From NCBI GenBank assembly GCA_944990035.1, contig CALYLX010000097.1, positions 124,001 to 188,000 of the forward strand: a stretch of 64,000 nt of DNA, written 5' to 3'. Shown here piece by piece: positions 1 through 10,900 of this stretch (position 1 is its first letter; the number at the start of each line of letters is the position of its first letter). This stretch comes from Clitopilus passeckerianus. Taxonomy: Eukaryota > Basidiomycota > Agaricomycetes > Agaricales > Entolomataceae. The notes under the pieces were generated by a model. That model searched no databases and was not told the origin of the DNA. It was given only the letters and a program-made list of their open reading frames with translations. Position numbers and translations under genes: made by a program.

Positions 1-358
1 CTCCTCTGCAGGATTCTTCGGAAGCGGAACGCCTCCTGCTGGGAATGATCTTAACATTCCTAGTAGTGGACCGTATGGGCAGTGGAAAGGGGCTGCGTCG
101 CCTCCCAATAATGGTGGTGGCTTTGATAGCATGTTCTCTCGCTTGTCGTACTCTGCTGCTACAGCGGTTCGGAATGGTCAAGCTGGCGGTTTATCGACGC
201 CGGTTCCCGCTGGTCAAGGTATGGGTGCGCATGCTCCACCGCCAGGCTTGTCCAGGACCGTCAGTGGAGGGAAGCAGTCGACTGGTCCCCTCAGCCCGCT
301 GAGCAGGCCCACTGTGAACGATAACGACGACGACGATTTATTCATTTTGGATAAATGA
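1..358 (+). CDS. 3' end of an unidentified protein gene
   Basis: The frame beginning at base 2 is open to a TGA at 356-358 and encodes about 118 residues of low-complexity sequence rich in Gly, Ser, Pro and Asn, finishing with a run of Asp followed by LFILDK. The start and any catalytic domain lie outside the window. The acidic tail and Gly/Ser/Pro-rich composition suggest a disordered C-terminus of a larger regulatory or trafficking protein, but I do not recognise the family. It converges on the NOC4-like gene, with 482 bp between the two stop codons. Confidence 0.6.
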   Translation, partial: SSAGFFGSGTPPAGNDLNIPSSGPYGQWKGAASPPNNGGGFDSMFSRLSYSAATAVRNGQAGGLSTPVPAGQGMGAHAPPPGLSRTVSGGKQSTGPLSPLSRPTVNDNDDDDLFILDK

Positions 359-840
359 GAGTGAGGCAGTAGGCGGTCGGTGGGTTATAGCAAAATATCC
401 GAAGGGTGTATAAAAATGGTATCACCCTGTTCTGGATGAAAAGCTTTCGAGAACCCTGGGGGTTTATGTGTTTCGTTCTCTTTTGTTTAATATCACATCA
501 TTCTGTAATCTCCACTATTCTATTTACTTGCTACATACAAACACTGGACCTCCTCCCCACATATTGACAGAACTCTGGTGTTGTATATACATGCCGACAT
601 TCTGTTCATACTCACCCTTCCTCGGTTTGTAACAATGTACTCAGTACTCATACTCCCTCTCCTTTCTCTGTTTCTGTTTCTTTTCTCTAATTTAACCGGA
701 TGGTGTGTTAAACATTGTTCTCCTCCCTTCTCATACATGTACTACAATGTTCCAAGCACTGGGTTCGACATATGTATGAATAGTGCCATGCAATTGTACA
801 ACGTATCCAAGCAGCGGGTGATAGCGGAAGTGATCTAGGT
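359..840. other. convergent intergenic region (3' UTRs)
   Basis: This is T-rich sequence between two converging genes, presumably the two 3' untranslated regions. The short open frames here (for example around 520-838 on both strands) are low-complexity and lack protein-like features. Nothing else is seen. Confidence 0.5.
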
Positions 841-3054
841 CTACGCGAAATCCCAGAGTTCGCTCACCACATCTCTTTTCGAGGTGGCATCCGCCTCATC
901 CGGAGTACGACCCTCAGTGAAGACGGGGAACATGTCATCCATCTGCCCAAGCTCGACTGCCAGAGCGGGTTCCTTCTTTATCTTCCTATTCACCTCCGTG
1001 TCGAACAACTGTGGGACTAGTCAGCTCTCTGATCAACGAATTTGGTAATTATGCAGCATACCGTGTTGTATGTGTGATCAAGGAAATCCTCCGACGCGTA
1101 ATTGGGCTTGGTGAACGCTTCTGAGAATATCTTAGCCAGCGTCGACACCGTTGAGTGATAGTGCGAGCGATGGGACAGGAGTTCCCAGAGCGAACTGGAC
1201 TGGGCTTGCGTATTTAGAGGATTGGCTTCGTCTGGGAGGAAAGGATCTACCCAACAAGAAGTCAGTCAGCCGGTCCAGCAGAGGGGATAAAGAATAGGAA
1301 AAAGCTGACCTTGGAAAGGCTGTTCAGCGTCAGGTTGGTGGATCATGGTCATTAGCGCGGGGTGTCGCTTGAGGACGTTGTAGGTGAAGGGGATGATCAT
1401 TACGATCGCTGCTGGGGGTGCAGAGAGAGATAAACGAGATAGCCGCTTGATGAAGGAAGCGAGGAGGTTGGCTGGTAGGTGGCTGGAACTGGGTCAGCAG
1501 CAGGTTGGTGTGATTAGGGTACTGGCTTACGTTGAGCTGAGGAAGAGTTCCGTCATGCGGAAGAATCGAGCGCGATGCCTGAGGTGGAGGACGTCACGGT
1601 TGAGGAAGGCGTAGAGTCGCGTGTAGAAGGATGGATAATCGCTATAGGATAGGTGTTAGATTTGAAGGGTGGCAGTATATTGAGATGGCTTACAGGTTGT
1701 ATTCTTTCATCAAGATAAAGAGTGCATTCAAGGCCAAGAGGCCGACCGCACCACCTAAAGAGAACTAAATCAGCACGTCGAAAGCACAAGAAGCGGCGTA
1801 TGGCATACCCATATCAACCGCTCCCCCAACCCAATCCATAACCAAGACCGCCCTCGTGAGATGAGGCATAACGCCTCTGTGCATAATGTTCAACGCCCTC
1901 GTAGCTAGCACTCTTGAATCTTCGGCCAACGAGAGCCGTGGCAGCAACGCCAGCCACGTTCTGGTGAACACCGCCCGATGCGACCGGAGAGAGTGCAAGC
2001 TTTGATGTATGGTCATCGTATGCAGCCGTGCTGTTGGAGTCTTGGGCTTCACCTCGGACGCAGTGGTGTCTTCATCGAAGAATTTCCTCCAATCATCGTC
2101 TTCTTCGTCGTCTGCATTTTTGGTCTCTGGTTCTTCAGTCTCAGAGTCGGAGTCAGCATCCTTATCTTTTGTTGGCCGTTTTGGTTTAGGTGGTTTTGTC
2201 CCGAGTTCGGGGACCCACCAGGCGTTGAGCTCGGCTTGTTCGGTGGGGAAGGTGTTGAGGCGTTCGAGGAAAGATAGGAGATTGGGGGCGATTTGAGGTT
2301 GAGAAGGGGAGGTATTGAGGGGGGTACTGTGATAAGATAAATATGAGGCTATGAAAGAGTCACCGAGGAAGAATTACTTACGCAGCTTCACGTAGGAAGA
2401 ACCACCGAATGTCATCATGAACGCTCAGCCAGGTTTCGTAGAAATGATTAAGAACATCTCCATCCGTAGACTTGTCGCTGGAGGAGCCACCACTTTGCAT
2501 CCGGGGCGAGGGCGGACATGTGAGGAGGTAGGCGACAATTTTACGGAAATGGGAGATATGGAATTGGGGCTGGGTCGGTGATAGCTTCGTATAGGATGAA
2601 GACAGGTGCTTTTGCAGTGACATGAGGATTTGAATTGCTGATACCTTCGCTGGTCAGACTAAGATTCAAATAATGGGTTATTGGATAGACTTACCCTTAG
2701 GTTCTTTTCTTCGTCCTTCAGGAGGCCACCTAAGTATTCAACAAACTCATTCATTTGTTCCCATAGCCATGCTTTGACGACTTTGGCAGCTTCATCTCCT
2801 CCAGGCAGCAGCTTATTGTTTGCAATAACGAGTACGAAGACCCTGTACAGAGAATAGATGGCTTTAGAGGCGTCTTGTGCACCTTTGGCACTTTTCATTA
2901 ATTCGATCAAGTCGGCCAGGGGATTCAAGGATCCATTTTCTGAGATCGCTTTCGTGAGGTCTGCTTCCAGCTGTTTTATTGAATTTGTAGCGCTTGAGTT
3001 GCTATCAACTTTGCGCTTTTTGGCAGGAGGCGGAAGGCTTCGTACTCCCGGCAT
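841..3054 (-). CDS. NOC4: NOC4-like nucleolar ribosome-biogenesis protein
   Basis: A multi-exon gene on the minus strand, read from the ATG at 3054 to the TAG at 841-843. Exon 1 (about 3054-2695) gives an N-terminus with a basic KKRKV stretch that resembles a nuclear localisation signal. Splicing joins NLR to VSAIQILMSLQKHL, later WVGGAVDMG to GAVGLLALNALF, and then exons with FYTRLYAFLNRDVLHLRHRARF and LPANLLASFIKRL. These last segments are the conserved C-terminal CBF/Mak21 (Noc) domain. Known family members act with Nop14 in assembly and export of the 40S subunit. An acidic linker (DADSDSETEEPE) lies in the middle exon. Introns are roughly 50-60 bp. All exons are open. Exact intron borders were placed by eye, and homologue identity comes from recognising the domain. 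Confidence 0.82.
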
Positions 3055-3921
3055 TGCAGTAGAGCTGGTTGTCGTTCGTCGTTCTGGTCAAAAATCTCTT
3101 CCACACTGAGGCTTCCCGATCCAAACATGGCCAAACCGAATGTTGATCCGTCCCGCTCACGCTTGGTTTTCTCAACTTCAAGCACAACCATGACAGTTGT
3201 TGTCTGAAAACGGCTTGACTCTCGTTCTGTCGTACACGAAACGTTACTGTCTGCACGAGCATGACTGCGGCTAGGATTGTGCTCACCCAACAACCCATAA
3301 CGGTGGGCGCTGATTATGAACAGGTTCCACGCAAGCGGTGACCGACGGACCTGCTATCCCACCACCATTACTAATCCATCCAAACAGCATTGGGTAGTGT
3401 ACCTGGCAGATGGCGAGGTGTCCTTCCGGCATGGCGGATCTGGATCGTCGTTGTTCGACAATCACCGAAATCATTACGATTGGTAAACTGCGGCAGCCGG
3501 AAATGTGCTTTCTAATACTCGTGTTTGCCGTCTGTGGGTCCAGACATGTTCTGTCCATTCTTCAGATGGTAGCTGGTGTTGATTTCTTCCGCTTCGCGTC
3601 TGATTCAGCAAGCTCAGTTGCGCGGATTCTAGTGCAATCCAGGTTTATGATCCTTGATCGGTTTGCATGCGGTTGTTCCTATGGGGGACACACACGAGAT
3701 GTTCAAATTCTCATCTCCTTGTAAAATCAGTATTGTGACGTCCCTGTCATGTCTGCGTCTCTATTCTCCGGTTTCTGGTCTTACAAACCAACCACGGCGC
3801 CCGAATACAACCGCTCTTACGAAAACAATGGTTGAACGACGATATAAAGTGAGGGCGGGGATAATCAAGTCCACCGCAAACAGCCTCTCCAGCACTTTCT
3901 TCGAACTATCACATATACATC
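3055..3921. other. divergent intergenic region
   Basis: This 867-bp stretch separates the minus-strand NOC4-like gene from the first SDR gene, so it should contain both promoters. The SDR-proximal end has a TATA-like ATATAAA at 3842 and a motif repeated upstream of the second SDR gene. Open frames inside (3283-3724) have no recognisable protein features. Confidence 0.5.
3780..3848 (+). promoter_or_regulatory. putative promoter of first SDR gene
   Basis: The 19-mer CTTACAAACCAACCACGGC at 3780-3798 is followed 44 bp later by ATATAAA (3842-3848), and the ATG comes about 75 bp further on. The same 19-mer, TATA-like spacing and ATG distance occur upstream of the second SDR gene, so this is probably a promoter block that was copied with the gene and conserved. 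Confidence 0.5.
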
Positions 3922-5328
3922 ATGTCTACCGCGACTCTACCTCTCCCAGTGAGTTTTGTGCTGTCGTCCTTATTGAAAGAGCTTGACGTCATTTCAGAAG
4001 ATGTGGGATCTTAACCTCATACCCGATCTTCAGGGTAAAGTAGCCATCGTTACAGGAGCCAAGTGAGCTTTATTATTTAGGGATACATTTGAGAATAATA
4101 AGCTAACCGGTGCCCCCTTGTAGCGCCGAAGCGTCCATCGGTTGGCACACAGCCCATGAACTTGCGAGGAAAGGAGCCAGAGTCTTTATCCATGCTCGTA
4201 GTCTTGAAAAGGCTCAGGCTGGTGTCGACGCAATTCTCAAGAATTCGCCTTCCATTCCTAAAGAAAACATTGGGTCCTTCGTTGCTGAGTTATCGGATTT
4301 GAAGGCGGTCAAGGCTGCCGCCGAGAAGTTCCTCGAGGATCAGGACCGTTTGGATATCTTGGTGAATAATGCTGGCTTGTGAGTTCGAGTCGGAGTACCT
4401 TGGGACCAGATATCTTACCTCCCTCGACCCATAGGTTAGCTCGTGAATTAGATAAAGATCCCAATGGAATCTCCGTATCCATGTTGACCAAGTATGTCTG
4501 GGCATACCAGAGCCTGGAATTTGTGATACTAACCTCCTTAATAACAGTCATCTTGCCCCTTTCGTCTTAACGACGTCTCTCCTCCCACTCCTGAAGAAGA
4601 CGGCAGAGTTAAGCGCTGACGTTCGAATCGTCACTGTGAGTGCTTCCGATAGGATCGGATGGGATATGTCTGATCTCCGCCCTTGTGCCAGGTTTCTTCG
4701 ACAACCCATGCCCTCGTACCTCATGCTGTCCGCTTCAGAGATCTTGATGATTTCAATATTTCCTTTGGTCAGGAAAATGGCATGCCTGCTAATATTCAAC
4801 GATACGGCAAGTTAGATCACGGTCATCTTCCGATCTCTGAACTCAACAGGACTTCCAGGCTTATCTAAACTTGCTAACCTCCTCTTCGCCAAGGAGTTGC
4901 AGAGGAAGCTCGATGTCGAGAAATCGAACATCCTCTCTATTACTCTCCACCCTGGAGATGTCCACACCCGTTAGTAGATCTCTTCTCTCACTCACTAGTT
5001 GGAGACTGAAAATGGCCCTTTATGTACAGCTGGGGCTACCCGCTTCGTCCATGGAGACCAAGGGAAGAATTTTCTGAAAGGGCTCGGGACGACGCCAGAG
5101 GAAGTTCTAACGGTTGCTTTGACACCTCTCCAAGGTGCTATTACGTCGCTGTTTGCGGCAACCGCGCCTGAGGTCCGTAAAGAGAAGGAGAAGTATGCAG
5201 GAAATTATTTGATGCCGTTTGGGCTTCCTGAGGGGGAGAGTGAATTTGCGAAGGATGCTAATCTGGCGGCTGAGCTGTGGGAGACGAGTGAGAAGATTGT
5301 AGATGCGGCTCTGGCTACTAGTAAGTAG
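3922..5328 (+). CDS. short-chain dehydrogenase/reductase, copy 1
   Basis: An NAD(P)-dependent oxidoreductase of the SDR superfamily; the substrate cannot be told from sequence. Eight exons can be placed: 3922-3948, 3998-4062, 4124-4378, 4435-4491, 4548-4635, 4692-4806, 4859-4969 and 5030-5328. They add up to 338 residues with all phases agreeing. The product has a cofactor-binding motif TGANAEASIGW, a DILVNNAGL motif, a VSS motif that probably carries the catalytic Ser, and YGLSK as the catalytic Tyr-x-x-x-Lys. The layout is similar to retinol dehydrogenase/WW-oxidoreductase-like fungal SDRs. The intron at 4807-4858 begins with GC instead of GT and splits the Gly codon of YGLSK. The next gene is a tandem paralogue with the same architecture. 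The start was chosen because it is the first ATG after the TATA-like box and splices in frame. Confidence 0.85.
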
Positions 5329-6255
5329 ATCTTCGTGTCGTTAGCTAGAGCACAGAGCAGCTCAATACAATATTATAACCGTAGAGGGACCATCATTCGA
5401 GCGAAACTGCTACATACTGCATGATTGCTATTCACTTATATTCTTTGCTTTATATTTAGTAGATTTCTGCGAGAGACTCACAATCTTTGCTGTCCTTGCG
5501 ATGAATAAATCAACCGACATGCTTCTTCATGATCTATTCATTAATCCCCAAAGCCTAGGACGATTGAACATACGGAGTCCAGGGCCTTGCCACCCAAACG
5601 TCGCATCAAGGTTCAAACTGGCCTCGAATAAACGGCACAGGATATTCCGTCATAGCTCATGGTATCCTGCGGTGGTTCTCTGAATACTTTTCCATAGCGG
5701 TTGCATATCTATCAACAGGCTAGCAGGCGCTCCGCTTCAGCACGGTCCACTCCCACCGTGGTCACCAACGGACAAGCCATACGCCACTCCAGGCAAGATA
5801 AACGAGCAGTAGTGGCTGTAGTGCATAGATGGAGAATGTGGCAGACAAGCGATCTCCAGATCATCACGTCGACAATCAATTGGCGCCAGTGAGATGGAAG
5901 AAGCTTGGTAAGCTCTGTGTCTTTCTGTGGGTCCCTTGTCATATATCGGAGGTTTTCCTTGTGTCCTACGCCGACATCATGTCTACGCTTGGATCTCGGC
6001 TGATACCAAAGTGGGCGGGATCACACGGGGCGATCAAGGTCGCACACGTCCTTCTCCTTCTTTCATGATTATGTATGATAGGGACATTCAGGTAATTCTG
6101 CCGATTCCTCAGCCTTACAAACCAACCACGGCAGCCGGATACACCCAATGACAAAGCCAAAACTTGAGCGATGGTATAAGTGACAGAAGAAGGTCCTCGT
6201 AAAGCAGCATAAATCCCTTCATCTACGACTCTCGTCGAACTTCAGCCGTCAAATC
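5329..6255. other. spacer between tandem SDR genes
   Basis: A spacer of 927 bp. Its downstream 140 bp hold the second SDR promoter. The remainder (5340-6100) has only short open frames without protein-like composition, and I see no gene in it. Confidence 0.5.
6114..6180 (+). promoter_or_regulatory. putative promoter of second SDR gene
   Basis: CTTACAAACCAACCACGGC recurs at 6114-6132, exactly as upstream of the first SDR gene, followed about 42 bp later by a GGTATAAG TATA-like site (6173-6180). The ATG is at 6256. Conservation of the motif and spacing in otherwise diverged flanks supports a regulatory role. Confidence 0.5.
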
Positions 6256-7664
6256 ATGAGCGAAAGACCAGACATTCGCAGCCCAGTGAGTGGATGATTT
6301 TATTTGCATGGTCTGGGGGGTCTTAACAGCATTGTATAGGTATGGGATCTTAACCTGATACCCAACCTTAAAGGGAAAGTGGCCATTGTTACGGGTGCCA
6401 AGTAAGAAACACACATTTCAGAGAAGCAACGAATAGAACATGGCTGTTTCACAGTGCTAAAGAATCTATTGGGTGGTACACTGCTCATGAAATTGCGAAG
6501 AAAGGTGCCAAGGTCTTCATTCATGCTCGAAGCCTTGAAAAGGCCCAGGCCGGGCTCAGGGCCATTCTCGCGAAATCACCTTCCATTCCCGCAGCAAACC
6601 TTGGAACGTTCGTCGCTGAGTTCTCTGATTTGAAGGCAGTCAAAGCTGCCGCTGAGAAGTTCATCGAGGAAGAGGATCGCTTGGATATTCTGATAAATAA
6701 TGCTGGCTTGTAAGTCTGTTTGTATACCTCAAGACCATCGTGATAGCATATCTCGCGCTCAATTGATCCAGACTTGCTCGCAAATTGGACAAGGATTCGA
6801 ATGGAATTTCGGTTTCTATGCTCACAAAGTGAGTGGTAAATTACATCGTCGTCCTGGTTCTTCTAACCACCTCAATAATAGTCACCTGGCGCCGTTTGTT
6901 CTAACAACGTCTCTTCTTCCTCTTCTGAAGAAGACGGCATCTCTGCCAGGCGCTGACGTCCGAATTATCACTGTGAGTTTTAATCTCTACCTAATCTCTG
7001 GGATGGGTGGCTAATGAGATCCTTCGCCTTACGCTTCTCTGCCTCATTCTAGCTTTCTTCAACAACACACACCCTTCTCCCTCATCCTGTCCGCTTTAGG
7101 GGTCTAGATGACTTCAACATCTCCTTTGGGCAAGACGATGGCATGCCCTTTAACATTCAACGATATGGCAAGTAACAAAGATAAAAATTTTACCGTACCA
7201 AGAATTAACGCTATTCTAGGGTTGTCGAAGCTGACCAACCTCCTGTTTGCCAGAGAGCTGCAAAAGAGACTCGACGCAGATAACCTCAATATCATCTCTC
7301 TCTCCCTACACCCTGGAGGAGTCGTCACACGTATGTCATTATATTTTTCTCGGGAATTGCCAAATACTGAGAGGATTGTCTGTTTCAAGCCGGCTCTATC
7401 AACTTCGTGCAAGGTCAACTCGAGAAGACTCCACAGGAAGCTCTACGCAGCGCTCTGACACCCCTTCAAGGTGCAACCACGTCGCTCTTTGCGGCAACGG
7501 CACCAGAGGTTCTTGTCGAGACGGAGAAGTACGCAGGGAAGTACCTGATGCCATTTGGCGTTCCCTCGCCGGCAGATGAGAGTGAGGATGCAAAGGACGC
7601 TACTCTTGCCACTGAATTATGGAACACGAGTGAGAGCATTGTAAACACGGTTTTAACGAAGTAG
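6256..7664 (+). CDS. short-chain dehydrogenase/reductase, copy 2
   Basis: A tandem paralogue of the SDR gene just upstream, with the same exon-intron plan. The N-terminus MSERPDIRSP splices to VWDLNLIPNLKGKVAIVTGA. Visible motifs are TGANAKESIGW, DILINNAGL, the SSTTHTLLPHPVRFRGLDD block and catalytic YGLSK. The C-terminal exon starts after a splice at about 7324 and ends at the TAG 7662-7664 (last residues VNTVLTK). The intron at 7168-7219 is 52 bp long and starts with GC, as in copy 1. The two copies differ at many positions, so the duplication is not recent. Both look functional. The substrate is unknown. Confidence 0.85.
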
Positions 7665-7935
7665 GTCATCCCTGTAATTCACGAACTATATCATTTCTCG
7701 CGTCTGTGGAAGGTTCTTTGTCGATAGTATAAACGGAAGGAATAGCGGGAATAAGGAGTGACTTGGATCTATACACGAATTAGATGAGTATAAGGAAAGT
7801 GTGTGGTATGTATGGCTCGTAGAAAAGTGAGAAAAAGTATTAAAGTCTACCCTAATCGAAAGAGCTGGAATCGCAGAAAGGAAGCACCGATGAAAATCGT
7901 GAATAAGGTATAATTTGAATATATGTAATCAGGTA

Positions 7936-10900
7936 TCAAAGATCTGGTCCATACGCATCGACGACGTAAAGGACTTGTTGGGGCCGTACGAACAAACCCC
8001 TGGACTCCGCCACTGAAACGTCCGACATGGCAGGACTAGCACTTCTGAATCGTTTTGCGTGCTCTACGCTCAGTTGGTCCCCTTCCCTCTTCAAACCGCC
8101 TCTACCCGTCGTTCGTGAGCGATAGGTAGAACTCCCGCTGTTCCAATCAACCCTTTGCCGCCTCATAGACCGTTCATCCCAACCGCTGTCATATTCACCC
8201 TCAGCGCCGCTACTGATGTCGAAATAACGAACGCCAGCCCATGTCCCGTCGTTCCATTGCCGATCGCCATCGTCGAAGAAATCTCTGCTTGGCCCGTTGG
8301 TAGCGAAGTTACTTCCCCAGCCACTATCACCTGAGCTAGCGACACCGCCTGGCACAGGAACCTCGACGCCGACCCAAGGTCCGTCCTCTCCCAGGACTTC
8401 GCCGATATAGCGAGCATATGCCTTGAATTTTTTGCGCTGCGAAGTGACGATACACGGGATACCGATATCCAATGTTGCTCCTTTGGGTTGAGGAGGCTCG
8501 GGAGGGAGACTTGGTAGGGCTTTGTCCTGGGCGAGAGGTGCGGCGGGCGATGGCTGATGATGTTGAGGACCATCCGAGGATGTTGCGGCACGCAATGGCG
8601 TGGAGGCAGTGGCAGTAGCGGTACTGCCGCTGAATCTTGTCGTGATTGTCTCCGCCGACCCTCTCCTCTTCAATGTGGAACCACTGCCCGTTGAAGTTGC
8701 ACTATCCGTTTTACGGTGCTCCAACGGTGGTAGTGTGGGCAGGGGTACTTCTTGGGAAGACGGGCGAATCACACTAGGCACCGAGCCCCTAGTGATTGTG
8801 AGATCTTCGTTTGAATGTGAAGGTGAGTCGTCTTCCTCAGAATGTGGTGCTGAATGCATTTCTACATCTTCGGGAGGGGGTGGCGACGGTGCTGGAGGAA
8901 CCTGCTCTTGCTCTTGCTCTTGCTCAGGTTGTTGTGCCTCCTTGGCCTTGCCCTTCTGGTCTGCGGGTAACCGCTTGCGTACTGGGCCCTTCCTGGAAGC
9001 GATGGACGCATTGGAGGGGACGGTTCGAATGGAAGATGTAGCGGGTGCTCCGGCAGGCCGTTTGGCAGCACCAGGGCTGACTTTGTTGGTGTCCAGCGGA
9101 GGAACAGGTGGACGTTTGGATGGAGTTGTACTGAGGTTGAAGCTCTTGGTAGAACCAGTTGACGTCTTTCTGATTCTTGTCGAGCCTGCGCTACCGGGCC
9201 CAGCAGCAGCTTTACCACCAATTCGTAACGGTGCAGTGTCTTCCACAGCTTTGCCTGTTCGTACACTGACACTGCTCGCTGTAGACCGAGTTGATGTTGC
9301 CGATAGCTTACGGTCCCGTGCTTGGGGCGTTGAGGGAGACAAGTTGGGCGACACTGACGTGCTATTGGCGGTATGGAAGGTAGGGGAACTTCCATCTCCT
9401 GAAGTGGTAGTCGACAGAGTGGAAGTCGTGTTAGCAGGAGATGGGCCACGTCGTGCTGGAACAGCTATGGGTCGGGTACGAGTGGTGTTGGGTGCAGCGG
9501 GGGTGGTTCGAATCGTCGGCTTGATAGGAGCAACCCGTGGGCTAGTCGACGTTGCTGAACCATTTCGGATGGTAGAAGCATGCGAACGGACAGAAGAAAC
9601 AGTCCGGGTCGATCTGATGGAGGCAGCTGACGAAGATGGCCTTGGACCTGCACCACTTGCTTGACCGGGTTTTGGTCTGGCGGCAGCAGCGGGGTTCGAG
9701 GAGGTGGGTGTTACACGCCGGACAACAATCTTTCCTTTCCCTGCGGTGGATCGCACACTTGTTATGGAGGGGCGAGGAGAGGGAGAGCGTGCTTGTTCCC
9801 GTTCATCTTCATCCATTTCCCCATCACCATGATCACCCACAGTCGAACGATCATCTTCATCATCATACGCTTCATTTCCATAGTTGTCAATTGGGGTATC
9901 GAATATTGAGGTCGACATGGAGGAAGTTGGCGAGCCGGGGACGGATTCGTAGGGTGGAAGTTGATCGCTCGTCATCGAGTTCGCAGGTGTCAATTTGGAA
10001 TCTGGTCGGGCGCCTCGACCGTCTGGTTTGGGAGGTCGAGCGCGTGCACCAGCTCGAACACTCTCGGACATGGAAACGGTGCTGCTTCTTGGGGTAAGGG
10101 ATTTGTAGCTGGCTGCAGAAGACGTGCTCTGTGTCATCGGCCTTCCAGTGGTGGGAGACCGGGCACCCGTTTGTGGGAGAGAACGAGTGAGGACGTTGAC
10201 TCTCATGGAAGAGTGAACAGAGATGCTGTCTGTGGACTCTGTCTCTTTGGCGCGAAGTAGAGTGGAGTAACGAGGTTGTTGGGAGTGACGGAGGTTGAGG
10301 CCGGGAACGGAGGATTTATGAGGAGTTCCTCGTGTGGATGCCGTGGAGAGGAGGTCAGATGTAGGTTGTTCGATATCTGGGAAAGAATTTAATTAATAGT
10401 CATTAGTGAAGGGAACTATCACTTACGGTCACTGATCTCTTTCAGTGCCCATCCCTCCAAAGGATCGAATGAGCCCTCTTGACGAATATTAAGCCATCTT
10501 CTTCCAATCCACTTGAGCAGCTCAATCCGGGTCTGTTCCACCTGCACACGGATGTGTGAAGTAGACGATAGCAGAGGCAGACTTGGCTCCGTAGGGTGAG
10601 GTCGCAAGAGAATGTTGGAAACCAGAGTTTGATACAGAATGGGCGCATTCTTCTCCGACACCCCTCTGAGAATAGCGCTCATAATCCACTCGACTCTCTC
10701 AGCATCGTCGAAAGCCACTCCGTCCCTCTCAACAATCTCTTCCCACTCCCCACCCACCCACCACTCCTCTATCTGGTTGCACAACACCTCGTCCACCAAC
10801 TTGCGTGCTGACAGCACCATATCCGTGACTTCACGAGCCCACGAATCGATAATCGAACTCAGTTTCTTCAGCGCATGTTCCGCCGCCCACAGGAGTGCCA

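Noticed and set aside
8600..9664. 354-codon plus-strand open frame
   Set aside because: It is antisense to the Ser/Thr/Pro-rich linker of the BTB/CAP-Gly gene; the skewed composition explains its length.
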